Source of the DNA: Bacteroidaceae bacterium
GTDB lineage: Bacteria; Bacteroidota; Bacteroidia; Bacteroidales; Bacteroidaceae
DNA: 64,000 bases
Assembly (NCBI GenBank): GCA_011959205.1
Contig: BLLV01000149.1
Coordinates: 42,820 to 106,819, forward strand
Direction: 5' to 3'
Shown here: piece after piece, positions 25,033 to 35,204 of the stretch
Numbering within the stretch: position 1 is the stretch's first letter
How the letters are laid out: every line of letters begins with the position of its first letter
Notes under the pieces: model-generated
Database searches by the model: none
What the model saw: the letters and a program-made list of their open reading frames with translations, nothing else
What the model was told of the DNA's origin: nothing
Made by a program: the position numbers and the translations under genes

Positions 25033-26088
25033 ATGAAAGGTAAAAATTTGTCTATTGTGGCAATGATTGTGGCGGTGTTCTGTTCGTGCGGACAGCAACC
25101 TGCCCAGGAACGTGGCCCTCGTCCCGTTAAATTGACGGAAGTGGTTTCGTTGAGCAGGATTGAAAAATCGTATTCGGGTGTTGTGTCGCCTGATCAGTTC
25201 AGTGATTTGGCTTTTAAAATGTCCGGTCCCTTAGTAGCAATGAATGTGCTGGAAGGACAACGGGTGAAAAAAGGGCAGGTAGTGGCCGAAATTGACCCGA
25301 CAGATTACAAGTTGGATTATGATGCTAAAAGAGCTTCTTTCCAAAAGGCGGCATCACAGATGCAACGTGCAGAGAAGTTATTGGCGAAAAATGCCATTTC
25401 CATGCAGGAATTTGAAACGACTCAAGCTTCGTACACTAATGCTAAGTCCGCATTCGAGAATGCACAAAATACATTGAATGACACGAAGTTGCGTGCTCCA
25501 TTCGATGGGTTTATCCAGAAAAAGTACGTAGAGAACTATCAGCGTGTACAGTCGGGACAAGGAGTGGTTTGTCTGATAAATCCTGCCAAATTGCAGGTGG
25601 AATTTACTATTCCCGAAAATAATATATCATACATCACTTCGCCAGGTACTATTTATGTAGAGTTCGATGCATACAAAGGAAAATTGTTTCAGGCAAAAGT
25701 AAAGGAATACGTAGAGGCTTCACCGGATGGTGCCGGAGTACCGGTATTCCTTTACATTGACGATCCTGAATTTGATTTGAAAAAATATCAGGTATCCGTA
25801 GGTTTCTCATGTCGCGTCATTGTCAATATTGAGAATGAAGTGATGAGAGAGGGAATTACGGTTCCTTTATCGGCTGTGGTATTTGATAATACGTTGAACA
25901 GTAAGAAAGTATTTGTTTATAATCCGTCTACACAGAAAGTGGAACAACGCAAAGTCTATGACGAAGGTACTATTGTGGGACGTAATGATTTAATTGTTAC
26001 CGGAGATGTGAAAGCCGGTGAACAAGTGGTTTCTGCAGGAGCATCTTATTTGGTAGACGGCCAGCAAGTAAAAATATTAACTGAATAA
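25033..26088 (+). CDS. RND efflux periplasmic adaptor (membrane fusion) lipoprotein
   Basis: A 351-residue adaptor with a lipobox (F-C-S-C-G) near residue 19. It shows the biotinyl/lipoyl half-motifs (G-P-L-V-A-M-N-V-L-E-G-Q-R-V-K-K-G-Q and L-R-A-P-F-D-G), an alpha-hairpin between them and a C-terminal beta barrel. It links the inner-membrane pump to the outer-membrane channel. The ATG at 25033 is preferred to the TTG at 25000 because it puts the signal peptide at the start. First gene of a three-gene efflux operon. Confidence 0.9.
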   Translation: MKGKNLSIVAMIVAVFCSCGQQPAQERGPRPVKLTEVVSLSRIEKSYSGVVSPDQFSDLAFKMSGPLVAMNVLEGQRVKKGQVVAEIDPTDYKLDYDAKRASFQKAASQMQRAEKLLAKNAISMQEFETTQASYTNAKSAFENAQNTLNDTKLRAPFDGFIQKKYVENYQRVQSGQGVVCLINPAKLQVEFTIPENNISYITSPGTIYVEFDAYKGKLFQAKVKEYVEASPDGAGVPVFLYIDDPEFDLKKYQVSVGFSCRVIVNIENEVMREGITVPLSAVVFDNTLNSKKVFVYNPSTQKVEQRKVYDEGTIVGRNDLIVTGDVKAGEQVVSAGASYLVDGQQVKILTE

Positions 26089-26107
26089 AAAAGGGAGAGA
26101 GCACATC

Positions 26108-29100
26108 ATGAATATTCCGAAATATTCTTTGGAGAACCGTAAGGTTGTCTATTTCTTTTTGGCTATTTTGCTGATAGGTGGAGTAATCTCCTTCTTTAAG
26201 TTGCCAAAGAAAGAAGATGCACCTTTCGTAATAAAGACTGCGGTGTTGGTTACCCAGTATCCGGGAGCGAATCCGCATGAAGTGGAAAAATTGATTACAG
26301 AGCCGATTGAACGTGAAATTCAGTCTATGACAGACGTTTATCAGATTAAATCGGAATCTTATTTCGGGCTGTCCAAAATTTCTATCGAGCTTCAACCTAC
26401 GATTGATCCGGATTATATGCCTGTGAAATGGGATGAATTGCGTCGTAAAGTGGCGAATATACAGCCTAAATTGCCCAGTGGGGCATCTACCATTACGGTA
26501 AATGATGATTTTGGTGACGTGTATGGCATTTATTACGCTCTGACGGCAGATAATGGCTTTTCATACACCGATTTACGTTCCTGGGCACAACGTATCCGTA
26601 CCCAGTTGACCCCGATTGAAGGAGTACAGAAAGTGATGTTGTATGGTGAGCAGACAGAGGTGATTAATGTTAAAATATCTACTTCCAAACTTTCGGCGTT
26701 AGGCATTGACCCTACTTCTATCATGGGTATTCTGCAAAAACAGAATGTACAGGTAAACACCGGGGATATAGCGACAGATATTTATCAATTACGTTTGCGT
26801 ACGGAAGGTACTTATACTAGTTTGGGAGACATAGAGAACCAGTTGATTATCAGTAAGGACGGACGGGAAGTCCGCTTGGGGGATATTGCTACAGTGGAAC
26901 GCGGTTACTATGATCCGCCTTCAACCCTGATGCGTGTTAATGGCAAACGAGCCATCGGTATCGGTGTGGCCAGTGGAGCAAAGGATAATGTAGTGGCTGT
27001 GGGTAGAGCGGTAGACCAAAAATTGGAAGAGATAGAGCAGTTGTTGCCTATCGGAATTGAATTGAACTCGCTTTACCCCGAAGATAAGATTGCCGATGAG
27101 GCAAACAATGGTTTTATTTTGAACTTGATAGAATCACTGGTTATTGTTATCCTGATTATCTTTTTGGTGATGGGGGCGCGTGCCGGTATGCTGATTGGTA
27201 GTTCGTTACTTTTCTCGGTAGGTGGTACTTTGCTTATTATGCTGATGTGGGGAGTAGGGTTGAATCGTACTTCGCTGGCTGCGTTTATCATTGCGATGGG
27301 TATGTTGGTAGATAATGCCATTGTGGTGACAGACAATGCTCAGATCGGAATCAAGCGTGGAAAGTCACGTTATCAGTCATTGATAGATGGAGCTACCAAG
27401 CCGCAATGGGCGTTGTTGGGAGCAACTTTCATAGCCATCTGTTCCTTCTTGCCTTTGTATCTGGCACCGGCATCCGTGGCCGAGATTGTAAAACCTCTGT
27501 TTATTGTATTGGCTGTATCCTTGGGATTGAGTTGGATTTTGGCTTTATGCCAGACTACAACTTTCGGTAATTTCATTCTGAAAGAAGCTGCTCCCGGTGA
27601 TAAGGGGAAAGATCCCTATGATACCAAACTTTATCATAAGTTCGAGAAATTTCTGACTTTGTTGATCAAACGCCGCTTTGTGACATTGACTACCGTTTTT
27701 GTAACTTTGGTGCTTTCTTTGGTCATTATGTCTGTTATGCCTCAGAGTTTTTTCCCGAAAATGAACAAACCTTATTTCCGTGCTGATTTGGTATTTCCCG
27801 AAGGATTCAGCATTCATGCGGTAGATCAGGATGTGATGAAGGTAGAGGATTATCTAAAGAATAATGAAAAGGTGAAATCTTATTCTGTCACTTTGGGAGG
27901 CACTCCATTGCGTTATTATTTGGCCAGTTCTTCGTTTGGACCTAAATCCAACTATGCCAATGTAATGGTGGAAACCAAGAATCCCGAAGATGCAGCCGAA
28001 GTAGAACAGCAGTTCTATGACCACATGACCCAGAATTTTCCCAATATCATTACCCGTTCGGCACTTTTTGCCTTGTCTCCTGTGCCGGAAGCTGCTATTG
28101 AGATCGGTTTTATCGGCGAAAACCCTGATACATTAACCGCATTAGTTGAAAGAGCGAAAGAGATAGCGCGTCATTGTGATATGGTGACGGAAGTCCGTTC
28201 CAATTGGGGAGATAGGGTTCCTGTGTGGAAACCGATGTTTTCTCAGCAGAAAGGTTTGCGTTTAGGGATTACCCGTCAGCAGGTTGCCAATTCATTCCGT
28301 ACGGCTACCAATGGCTTGCCTTTGGGAGAATACCGTGAGGGAGATGTTTCCTTGCCTATTTTGTTGAAAGACGAGGATGTGGAGACAATGAACTTGAATG
28401 ATGTGAAGAGTGTGCCTGTATTCAGCACGAAAGGAAACTCCGTGAAGGTGGAGCAGGTGATTGATAATTTCTCTTTGGGATATGATTATAATGTGGTTCG
28501 CCGCTTCAACCGCGAGCGTTGCATGATGATGCAATGTGAGCCGAAACGTGGAGCCAATACGATGGCTGCGTTCAAACAGGTGCTGACTGCCGTGCAGGAG
28601 CAGATGCAGTTGCCCGAAGGATATAAGATGAAGTATTTTGGCGAGCAAGAAACACAGGATGTAAGTAATGCGGCATTGGCAAAGAATATTCCGCTGACCT
28701 TTTTACTGATTTATGTGGTGTTGTTGTTTCTTTTTCCCAGCAATTACCGTAAACCGATATTGATTATGCTCATGTTGCCGTTGGTGTTTATTGGTGTGGT
28801 ATGGGGATTGATCTTATTTGGCAAGTCGATGGATTTCTTTGCCATTCTCGGTCTGTTGGGATTGATTGGTATGAATATAAAGAATGCCATTGTGTTAGTC
28901 GATGAAATAGGACTCCAGCTGAAGGAAGGGAAAGGAGCGGTATCTGCTGTAGTCGAGGCTACCAAGACGCGTATTGTTCCGGTGACTATGGCTTCGGGAA
29001 CCACCATTCTGGGAATGCTTCCTTTGTTGGGTGATGCCATGTTTGCAGGTATGGCTGCTACTATTATGGGTGGTTTGTTCGTTTCGACGGTGCTGACCAT

Positions 29101-29155
29101 TTTTGTTCTTCCTGTAACTTATTGTATTTTCTTTAAAATCAGAGCAGACAGATAA
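26108..29155 (+). CDS. RND-family efflux pump, inner-membrane permease
   Basis: A 1015-residue pump of the AcrB/CusA superfamily. The first membrane helix follows residue 12; the two six-helix blocks start near residues 335 and 855, and the fourth-helix motif A-M-G-M-L-V-D-N-A-I-V-V carries the proton-relay Asp. Two large periplasmic loops flank them. It exports drugs or other small molecules using the proton gradient. Its stop codon shares one base with the start of the TolC gene. Substrate cannot be told from sequence. Confidence 0.93.
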   Translation: MNIPKYSLENRKVVYFFLAILLIGGVISFFKLPKKEDAPFVIKTAVLVTQYPGANPHEVEKLITEPIEREIQSMTDVYQIKSESYFGLSKISIELQPTIDPDYMPVKWDELRRKVANIQPKLPSGASTITVNDDFGDVYGIYYALTADNGFSYTDLRSWAQRIRTQLTPIEGVQKVMLYGEQTEVINVKISTSKLSALGIDPTSIMGILQKQNVQVNTGDIATDIYQLRLRTEGTYTSLGDIENQLIISKDGREVRLGDIATVERGYYDPPSTLMRVNGKRAIGIGVASGAKDNVVAVGRAVDQKLEEIEQLLPIGIELNSLYPEDKIADEANNGFILNLIESLVIVILIIFLVMGARAGMLIGSSLLFSVGGTLLIMLMWGVGLNRTSLAAFIIAMGMLVDNAIVVTDNAQIGIKRGKSRYQSLIDGATKPQWALLGATFIAICSFLPLYLAPASVAEIVKPLFIVLAVSLGLSWILALCQTTTFGNFILKEAAPGDKGKDPYDTKLYHKFEKFLTLLIKRRFVTLTTVFVTLVLSLVIMSVMPQSFFPKMNKPYFRADLVFPEGFSIHAVDQDVMKVEDYLKNNEKVKSYSVTLGGTPLRYYLASSSFGPKSNYANVMVETKNPEDAAEVEQQFYDHMTQNFPNIITRSALFALSPVPEAAIEIGFIGENPDTLTALVERAKEIARHCDMVTEVRSNWGDRVPVWKPMFSQQKGLRLGITRQQVANSFRTATNGLPLGEYREGDVSLPILLKDEDVETMNLNDVKSVPVFSTKGNSVKVEQVIDNFSLGYDYNVVRRFNRERCMMMQCEPKRGANTMAAFKQVLTAVQEQMQLPEGYKMKYFGEQETQDVSNAALAKNIPLTFLLIYVVLLFLFPSNYRKPILIMLMLPLVFIGVVWGLILFGKSMDFFAILGLLGLIGMNIKNAIVLVDEIGLQLKEGKGAVSAVVEATKTRIVPVTMASGTTILGMLPLLGDAMFAGMAATIMGGLFVSTVLTIFVLPVTYCIFFKIRADR

Positions 29156-30450
29156 TGAAAACTAAAATTATATATATCATTGGTATGGTTTGTATGCCTG
29201 CCAGTACACTTTTGGCTCAGACTGTTGTGGATTATGCTACTTTTGAGCAAAAAGTACTGGATTATAGTCAGACTTTGAAACAGAGCATGGCGCAACGTAC
29301 AGCCATGCAGAAGGCCATGAAAGCAGCAAAGACCGCTTTTTTTCCGGCAATCGATGCAGCAGGAAGTTATCAGTATCGTATCAACAAGTATGAGATGGAT
29401 TTTGGTGGCATGGCTGTTCCTATGGAGCATGACTCATATAGTGCCGAAGTAGGAGTGGCACAACCTATTTATGCCGGTGGAAGTATTTATCACAACTATA
29501 AGGCTTCACAAATCCAGGCTCAGATGGCTGATAAGTCGGTGGATCTGACTACGGATAACATTATTTATGCTGCCGAAGCCAGTTATTGGGGGACAGCAGC
29601 ACAGAAAGAAATGTATGAAACAATGTGTCGTTATGTGCAGACAATCGAACAATTGACCAAGGTATTACAAGATAAATACGATGATGGTTATATCAGCAAG
29701 ACGGAGCTTATTCAGATGCAAACTCGTTTGAAAGAGGCTGAACTACAACGTTCCAGCAGCTATCAGTCTTATCAGGTCGCCTTGCAGAATATGAATGTGC
29801 TGATGGGGGTGGAACCGCTGGCTGAAATGGATTTGACGGATTCTATTTCTACCGTATTGCCCATGCCTGCCTTTATAGGAGCGGAAACAGCCTTGAATGT
29901 GCGTCCCGACTATGCTATCTCACAATTGGATGTGGACTATCAGAAAAGACAGGTGAGTCTGGCTGCCGCCAAGTACAACCCTTCTCTTTCTATCGGTTTT
30001 AAAGAGACATGGGGAACACAGATGTTGAACATTTCGGGCGAAACTATGTTTAATAGCAATGTGTATGCCTCTATTAAATTGCCGATTTTCCATTGGGGAG
30101 CCCGCTTTAAATCGACAGCTGCGCAGAAGGCTATTTTATTGGGCAAGCAGTATGCATTGCAAGATAAGCAAGACCAGATAAGCAAAGAAGTGGCGAAGGC
30201 ATGGACGAGGCTGACAGAGAATACCCGTCAGATACGTATTGCTGAGGAGAACTGTAAATTGGCGGAAGAGAATTTGGATTTGAATACGTTCAGTTATACG
30301 GAAGGTAAGTTGACTATTTTGGATGTGCTTTCTGCACAGCTGACGTGGATACAGGCATATACAAACCTTATCCAATCTTATTATGAGCAAAAGATTGCGT
30401 TGGCTGATTACAGAAAAGCGACCGGTATAAGGTATTTAGGACAGAAATAG
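29155..30450 (+). CDS. TolC-family outer-membrane efflux channel
   Basis: A 431-residue protein with a signal peptide ending near A-Q and two TolC repeats made of long helices (A-Q-R-T-A-M-Q-K-A-M-K-A-A, then Y-Q-S-Y-Q-V-A-L-Q-N-M-N-V-L). It forms the outer-membrane exit duct for the adaptor and pump just upstream, and its ATG overlaps the pump stop by one base, so the three are co-translated. It ends with G-I-R-Y-L-G, usual for the family. Confidence 0.92.
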   Translation: MKTKIIYIIGMVCMPASTLLAQTVVDYATFEQKVLDYSQTLKQSMAQRTAMQKAMKAAKTAFFPAIDAAGSYQYRINKYEMDFGGMAVPMEHDSYSAEVGVAQPIYAGGSIYHNYKASQIQAQMADKSVDLTTDNIIYAAEASYWGTAAQKEMYETMCRYVQTIEQLTKVLQDKYDDGYISKTELIQMQTRLKEAELQRSSSYQSYQVALQNMNVLMGVEPLAEMDLTDSISTVLPMPAFIGAETALNVRPDYAISQLDVDYQKRQVSLAAAKYNPSLSIGFKETWGTQMLNISGETMFNSNVYASIKLPIFHWGARFKSTAAQKAILLGKQYALQDKQDQISKEVAKAWTRLTENTRQIRIAEENCKLAEENLDLNTFSYTEGKLTILDVLSAQLTWIQAYTNLIQSYYEQKIALADYRKATGIRYLGQK

Positions 30451-30597
30451 GTAAATTCAGACCAGATTCTTATCATATAAAAAAGTCACAATAAAGCAGG
30501 TTTGGCTATCTTTGTATCCAGATCTGCTTTATTTGTTTTTATCAGTTTATGTTTACTGCAAAGGCTTTCTTTACAGTAGAAAAAAGAATAGATTACA

Positions 30598-31785
30598 ATG
30601 AAGAAAATATCATTTTTGATCGTAATCTTTATATGCATGGCAGATGTGACTTTGGCAGTTCCACAAGAGGGTGGTCTGTTTTATTTGCCTGAAGATACGA
30701 CAACGCAGCACAAAGACAGCATGGTACAGAAAAAGACTTTTTTCAAAAAGTTTCTGGACTATTTTAATGACGCTAATAAAAATAAGAATCATAAGAAGTT
30801 TGATTTCAGTATTATTGGCGGACCGCATTACAGTACGGATACCAAATTGGGGCTTGGACTGGTGGCGGCAGGGCTTTATCGTGCCGACAGAAGCGACATG
30901 CTTCTTCCTTCGTCCAATGTATCTTTATTTGGAGATGTTTCCACTGTTGGTTTCTATATGCTGGGAGTGCGCGGAACTCATATCTTTCCACAGGACAAAT
31001 ACCGGCTGGATTATACCCTTTATTTTTATTCCTTTCCTTCCAAGTTTTGGGGAATAGGCTATGATAGGGGTAATGTGGATGCCAATGAATCCGATTTGGA
31101 TCGCTGGCAGGCACAAATTAAAGCCAGTTTCCTGTTTCGGATAGCGGATAATTTATATATAGGCCCTATGGCGGCTTATGATTATGTGCATGGCAAGAAT
31201 ATGGAACGCCCCGAATTACTGGAAGGTATGGATCTTACTACCGCTAATTATGGAGTGGGCTTTTCTTTGGCGTATGATTCGCGCGATGTGCTGACTAATC
31301 CCCATAAGGGATATTATTTGAATCTAACCCAGTGTTTCCGTCCCAGGTTTCTAGGAAACGATTATGCCTTCAGTACTACGGATTTGCGTACCAGTTATTA
31401 TCATCCGGTATGGGAAGGGGGATTGTTGGCAGGAGAACTCCGCGGCACTTTTAACTTCGGCCATCCGTCATGGGCTATGATGGCGCTGTTGGGAAACTCG
31501 TATTCCATGCGTGGTTATTACGAGGGGCGTTATCGTGACAAGCATAAAATGGAGGGGCAGGTGGAATTGCGTCAGCATGTATGGAAACGTAATGGCGTTG
31601 TGGTTTGGATAGGGGCCGGAACAGTGTTCCATAAGTTCAGTGCTCTGCGCATGGACAGGGTGTTGCCTAATTATGGAATAGGTTATCGTTGGGAGTTTAA
31701 AAAGAATGTGAATGTTCGTCTGGACTATGGATTTGGTAAAAATGGACAGTCTGGTTTTATCTTTAATATAAATGAAGCATTTTAA
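30598..31785 (+). CDS. BamA/TamA-like outer-membrane beta-barrel protein
   Basis: A 395-residue protein with a signal peptide and a 16-strand-type barrel: alternating aromatic strands, an early G-P-x-Y-S-T-D-T-K-L-G-L-G motif, A-Y-D-S-R-D-V-L-T-N-P-H-K-G-Y-Y, and a terminal strand. It resembles the surface-antigen D15 domain without POTRA domains, a type common in Bacteroidota. Its end overlaps the phosphoethanolamine transferase gene by 14 bases, suggesting coupled expression. Role unknown. Confidence 0.82.
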   Translation: MKKISFLIVIFICMADVTLAVPQEGGLFYLPEDTTTQHKDSMVQKKTFFKKFLDYFNDANKNKNHKKFDFSIIGGPHYSTDTKLGLGLVAAGLYRADRSDMLLPSSNVSLFGDVSTVGFYMLGVRGTHIFPQDKYRLDYTLYFYSFPSKFWGIGYDRGNVDANESDLDRWQAQIKASFLFRIADNLYIGPMAAYDYVHGKNMERPELLEGMDLTTANYGVGFSLAYDSRDVLTNPHKGYYLNLTQCFRPRFLGNDYAFSTTDLRTSYYHPVWEGGLLAGELRGTFNFGHPSWAMMALLGNSYSMRGYYEGRYRDKHKMEGQVELRQHVWKRNGVVVWIGAGTVFHKFSALRMDRVLPNYGIGYRWEFKKNVNVRLDYGFGKNGQSGFIFNINEAF

Positions 31786-33478
31786 AGAATTTATTCAGTG
31801 GTGTTGTGAGTCACAACGATTGTTCGTATGGTTCATTGTTGTCTTGGCCATTCCCAATGTGGCATTGTTTTTTACAGAACAGCAAATGACACTTTTGGCA
31901 CGTATTTGTAATGTCGTTCTGCCGGTGTCGGTTTATGGGTGGATCATGACATGGGGGCGTAAACCCGGAAAGACGATCTGGATCTTGTTTCCGTTTGTTT
32001 TCTTTGCGGCATTCCAGCTGGTATTGCTGTATCTGTTCGGGCGTTCTATCATTTCGGTAGATATGTTCCTGAATTTGGCAACCACTAATTCCGGAGAGGC
32101 GATGGAGCTGTTGGATAATTTGCTGCCAGCTGTAATTGGCGTTTTTGTTGTTTATATCCCTGCTTTGGCCTTGGGAGGTTTCTCATGGGTCCGAAGCAAT
32201 TCGCTGGAATATTCTTTTATCCGCCGTCAACGTAAATATGCCTTGACCGGCGTTGCAGCGGGAATGTTATTGACTGTCATCTGCTATGCGGTGCAGCGCG
32301 ATTATCAGGTAAAGATTGAAATGTATCCGGCTAATGTGTGCTATAATTTAGTATTGGCTGCAGAACGTGCGGGCGAAACTGCCGGATATGCGAAAACTTC
32401 AAGGAATTTTACCTTCAATGCCAGTGCTACACATGATAAAAATAGTCCGGAAGTTTATGTACTGGTGATAGGGGAGACAGCCCGTGCCTGTAATTTCGGA
32501 CTTTATGGCTATGAAAGGAACACGACTCCGTTACTTGATAAAGCGGAGGGGCTGATAACTTTCACCGATGTGCTTACCCAGTCTAATACCACCCATAAAA
32601 GTGTGCCCATGCTGCTTTCGGCAGCTTCGGCAGAAGACTATGACTGTCTTTATAGACAGAAAGGAATCATTACCGCTTTCAAGGAGGCAGGATTTCATAC
32701 CGCATTTTTTTCGAACCAGCTTCCCAATCATTCTTTTATTGATTTTCTGGGAATGGAGGCAGCTGACTGGAAGTTTATCAAGAAAGACGCTCCGGAGGGA
32801 GCCAATATTTCGGATGACGAACTATTGGTCCTGATAGAAAAGGAACTGAAGGCAGGCCATCAAAAATTGTTTATCGTGCTGCATGCCTATGGATCACATT
32901 TTAATTACAAAGAACGCTATCCCGAATCCATGTCTGTCTTTAAACCGGATCATCTGACAGACGCCAAATATGAGAACAAAGAGTATTTGATGAACGCATA
33001 CGATAACACCATCCGTTATACCGATGGTTTTCTGGCTTCTTTGATCACTTTGTTGCAGAAGACAAACACTCTTTCGGCTATGCTTTATACTTCGGATCAT
33101 GGAGAGGATATTTTTGATGATGATAGGAAACTATTTTTACATGCTTCCCCGGTGCCGTCATATTATCAGCTGCATGTGCCATTTCTGATTTGGCTGTCCA
33201 AAGCCTATAGAGAGGAGAATGTGGAAGTACACGAAGCCATATTGCAGAATCATGAAAAACCAGTGGCGGGAAATGCTTCCGTGTTTCATACCATGCTGAA
33301 TTTGGCAGGGATACAGACGCCTTATAGGGCAGACAGCCTGTCGGTGGCAAACATACAATATCTCATTCGTCCGCGTTATTATCTTAATGATCATAATCTT
33401 CCTAAGTCATTGGATAAGATAGGATTAAAAAAGGAAGACATAGAACAGTTCAGACGAAATAACCTTGCTTTCCCTTGA
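31772..33478 (+). CDS. Lipid A phosphoethanolamine transferase (EptA-like)
   Basis: A 568-residue inner-membrane enzyme: five N-terminal helices (to about residue 180) then a periplasmic sulfatase-fold domain with V-I-G-E-T-A-R-A-C-N-F-G-L-Y-G-Y, the nucleophile Thr in N-T-T-H-K-S-V-P, and metal-binding T-S-D-H-G-E. EptA-type enzymes add phosphoethanolamine to lipid A and can lower sensitivity to cationic peptides. Co-translated with the barrel protein upstream. Confidence 0.9.
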   Translation: MKHFKEFIQWCCESQRLFVWFIVVLAIPNVALFFTEQQMTLLARICNVVLPVSVYGWIMTWGRKPGKTIWILFPFVFFAAFQLVLLYLFGRSIISVDMFLNLATTNSGEAMELLDNLLPAVIGVFVVYIPALALGGFSWVRSNSLEYSFIRRQRKYALTGVAAGMLLTVICYAVQRDYQVKIEMYPANVCYNLVLAAERAGETAGYAKTSRNFTFNASATHDKNSPEVYVLVIGETARACNFGLYGYERNTTPLLDKAEGLITFTDVLTQSNTTHKSVPMLLSAASAEDYDCLYRQKGIITAFKEAGFHTAFFSNQLPNHSFIDFLGMEAADWKFIKKDAPEGANISDDELLVLIEKELKAGHQKLFIVLHAYGSHFNYKERYPESMSVFKPDHLTDAKYENKEYLMNAYDNTIRYTDGFLASLITLLQKTNTLSAMLYTSDHGEDIFDDDRKLFLHASPVPSYYQLHVPFLIWLSKAYREENVEVHEAILQNHEKPVAGNASVFHTMLNLAGIQTPYRADSLSVANIQYLIRPRYYLNDHNLPKSLDKIGLKKEDIEQFRRNNLAFP

Positions 33479-33591
33479 TGTGAAAAAGATTTAAAATGGT
33501 CGGAGAATTATAATAGGATTACGTATTAATGATTAATTTCGCACATCTTTGTTATTGTATTTATTACGAAAACTATTATAATTCTTTTATT

Positions 33592-34968
33592 ATGGAAAAC
33601 AAGAAAAACAATTTCTATCTGATGGGAGTGGTGTTTATAGCCATTCTCGGTGGTTTACTTTTCGGTTATGATACGGCTGTTATTTCGGGAGCGGAGCAGG
33701 CTCTGCAAACACACATGGGATTAGATGCTTTCTGGCATGGTGTGACCGCTTCCAGCGCATTGATAGGCTGTGTCATTGGTAGTGCTTTTTCCGGTTATTT
33801 TGCTTCGGGGTTAGGACGTCGTAATTCGTTGCGTCTGGCTGCTTTATTGTTCTTTCTGTCTGCTTTAGGGTCTTATTATCCCGAATTTTTATTTTTCCCG
33901 AAAGGAGATACTTCGTTTGCATTGATCCTTGCTTTTAACTTTTATCGTATCATCGGAGGTATCGGTGTAGGACTTGCCTCGGCTGTTTGTCCGATGTACA
34001 TTGCCGAAATAGCCCCTTCCGAGATCCGTGGTAAATTGGTTTCATGCAACCAGTTTGCTATTATTTTTGGCATGTTGGTAGTCTATTTTGTGAATTATAT
34101 GATTAAAGATGGCATGTCGGATGAGGTGCTTGTTTCCGACGGCTGGAGATATATGTTCGTTTCCGAAGCGGTTCCGGCTGCATTATTTGGCCTATTATTG
34201 TTTTTGGTTCCTGAGACTCCGCGTTATTTGGCTATGACCCATCAGGATGATAAAGCGTTTGCCGTGCTCGAAAAGGTGAATGGAGCGGATAAGGCGAAGA
34301 CGATTCTGTCTGAGATAAAGGCGGTGACTTCCGAGAAAACAGAGAAACTGCTTACATACGGGCTGACAGTTATCGTAGTCGGTATTTTGCTTTCCGTATT
34401 CCAACAAGCTATCGGTATTAATGCGGTGCTTTATTACGCTCCGCGTATTTTTGAAAAAATTGGTGGCGGTGGCGATGGTATGATGCAGACTGTGGTAATG
34501 GGTGTGGTCAATATCCTCTTTACGCTGATTGCCATATTCACGGTAGAAAAGATGGGCCGTAAGCCTTTGTTGATAGTCGGTTCCATTGGCATGGCGGTAG
34601 GTGCGTTCAGTGTTGCCTTTTGTGATGAGTTCCAGGTGGGAGGTATTCTTCCCGTTCTGTCCATCATTGTTTACGCCGCATTCTTCATGATGTCCTGGGG
34701 GCCTATCTGCTGGGTATTGATTGCAGAAATATTCCCGAATACCATTCGTGGCAAGGCAGTGGCTATCGCTGTAGCTTTCCAGTGGATATTCAACTATCTG
34801 GTTTCTTCCACTTTCCCTGCCATGTACGAGTTCAGTCCGGTGTTTGCCTACGGGCTTTATGGTGTGATCTGTGTGCTTGCAGCTCTGTTTGTGTGGAAGA
34901 TGGTTCCTGAGACAAAAGGAAAGACCTTGGAAGATATGACACGCCTCTGGAAAAAAAGGGCAAGATAA
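33592..34968 (+). CDS. xylE: Sugar:proton symporter, MFS sugar-porter family (XylE-like)
   Basis: A 458-residue 12-helix transporter. It has the sugar-porter motifs G-Y-D-T-A-V-I-S-G in helix 1, R-R-N-S-L-R after helix 2, P-x-Y-I-A-E-I-A-P-S-E-I-R-G-K and Q-Q-A-I-G-I-N in helix 7, and P-E-T-K-G-K-T near the end. This matches D-xylose transporter XylE. The ATG at 33592 (M-E-N-K-K-N-N) is preferred to the one at 33529. No xylose catabolic genes are adjacent, so the sugar may differ. Confidence 0.87.
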   Translation: MENKKNNFYLMGVVFIAILGGLLFGYDTAVISGAEQALQTHMGLDAFWHGVTASSALIGCVIGSAFSGYFASGLGRRNSLRLAALLFFLSALGSYYPEFLFFPKGDTSFALILAFNFYRIIGGIGVGLASAVCPMYIAEIAPSEIRGKLVSCNQFAIIFGMLVVYFVNYMIKDGMSDEVLVSDGWRYMFVSEAVPAALFGLLLFLVPETPRYLAMTHQDDKAFAVLEKVNGADKAKTILSEIKAVTSEKTEKLLTYGLTVIVVGILLSVFQQAIGINAVLYYAPRIFEKIGGGGDGMMQTVVMGVVNILFTLIAIFTVEKMGRKPLLIVGSIGMAVGAFSVAFCDEFQVGGILPVLSIIVYAAFFMMSWGPICWVLIAEIFPNTIRGKAVAIAVAFQWIFNYLVSSTFPAMYEFSPVFAYGLYGVICVLAALFVWKMVPETKGKTLEDMTRLWKKRAR

Positions 34969-35112
34969 GCTGATGCGATGTCGGAAATGGTGTCTTTCAT
35001 ACCGGGATGTGGCGTTAATCTGCATGTGTGTCTGAGTGGGGTGAGGCTGAAAAGCAGGGAATCATGTAAAGATAAGCATGCTGAAAAGTTACGGATGGTA
35101 ACCGGTCAATAG

Positions 35113-35159
35113 AAAAGAGCCGTATCATTACTCGGAAGTAGAGTTGATACGGCTCTTTT
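35113..35159. terminator. Strong bidirectional terminator
   Basis: Perfect 15-bp arms (35113-35127 and 35145-35159) with A-runs on one side and T-runs on the other. It lies between the convergent sugar-porter and S41 peptidase genes and should end both transcripts. The rest of 34969-35204 shows nothing else. Confidence 0.9.
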
Positions 35160-35204
35160 TATGGTTGATAAAGGATGTCAAGTCTCAGCTGGAAAGTCCT
35201 TTTC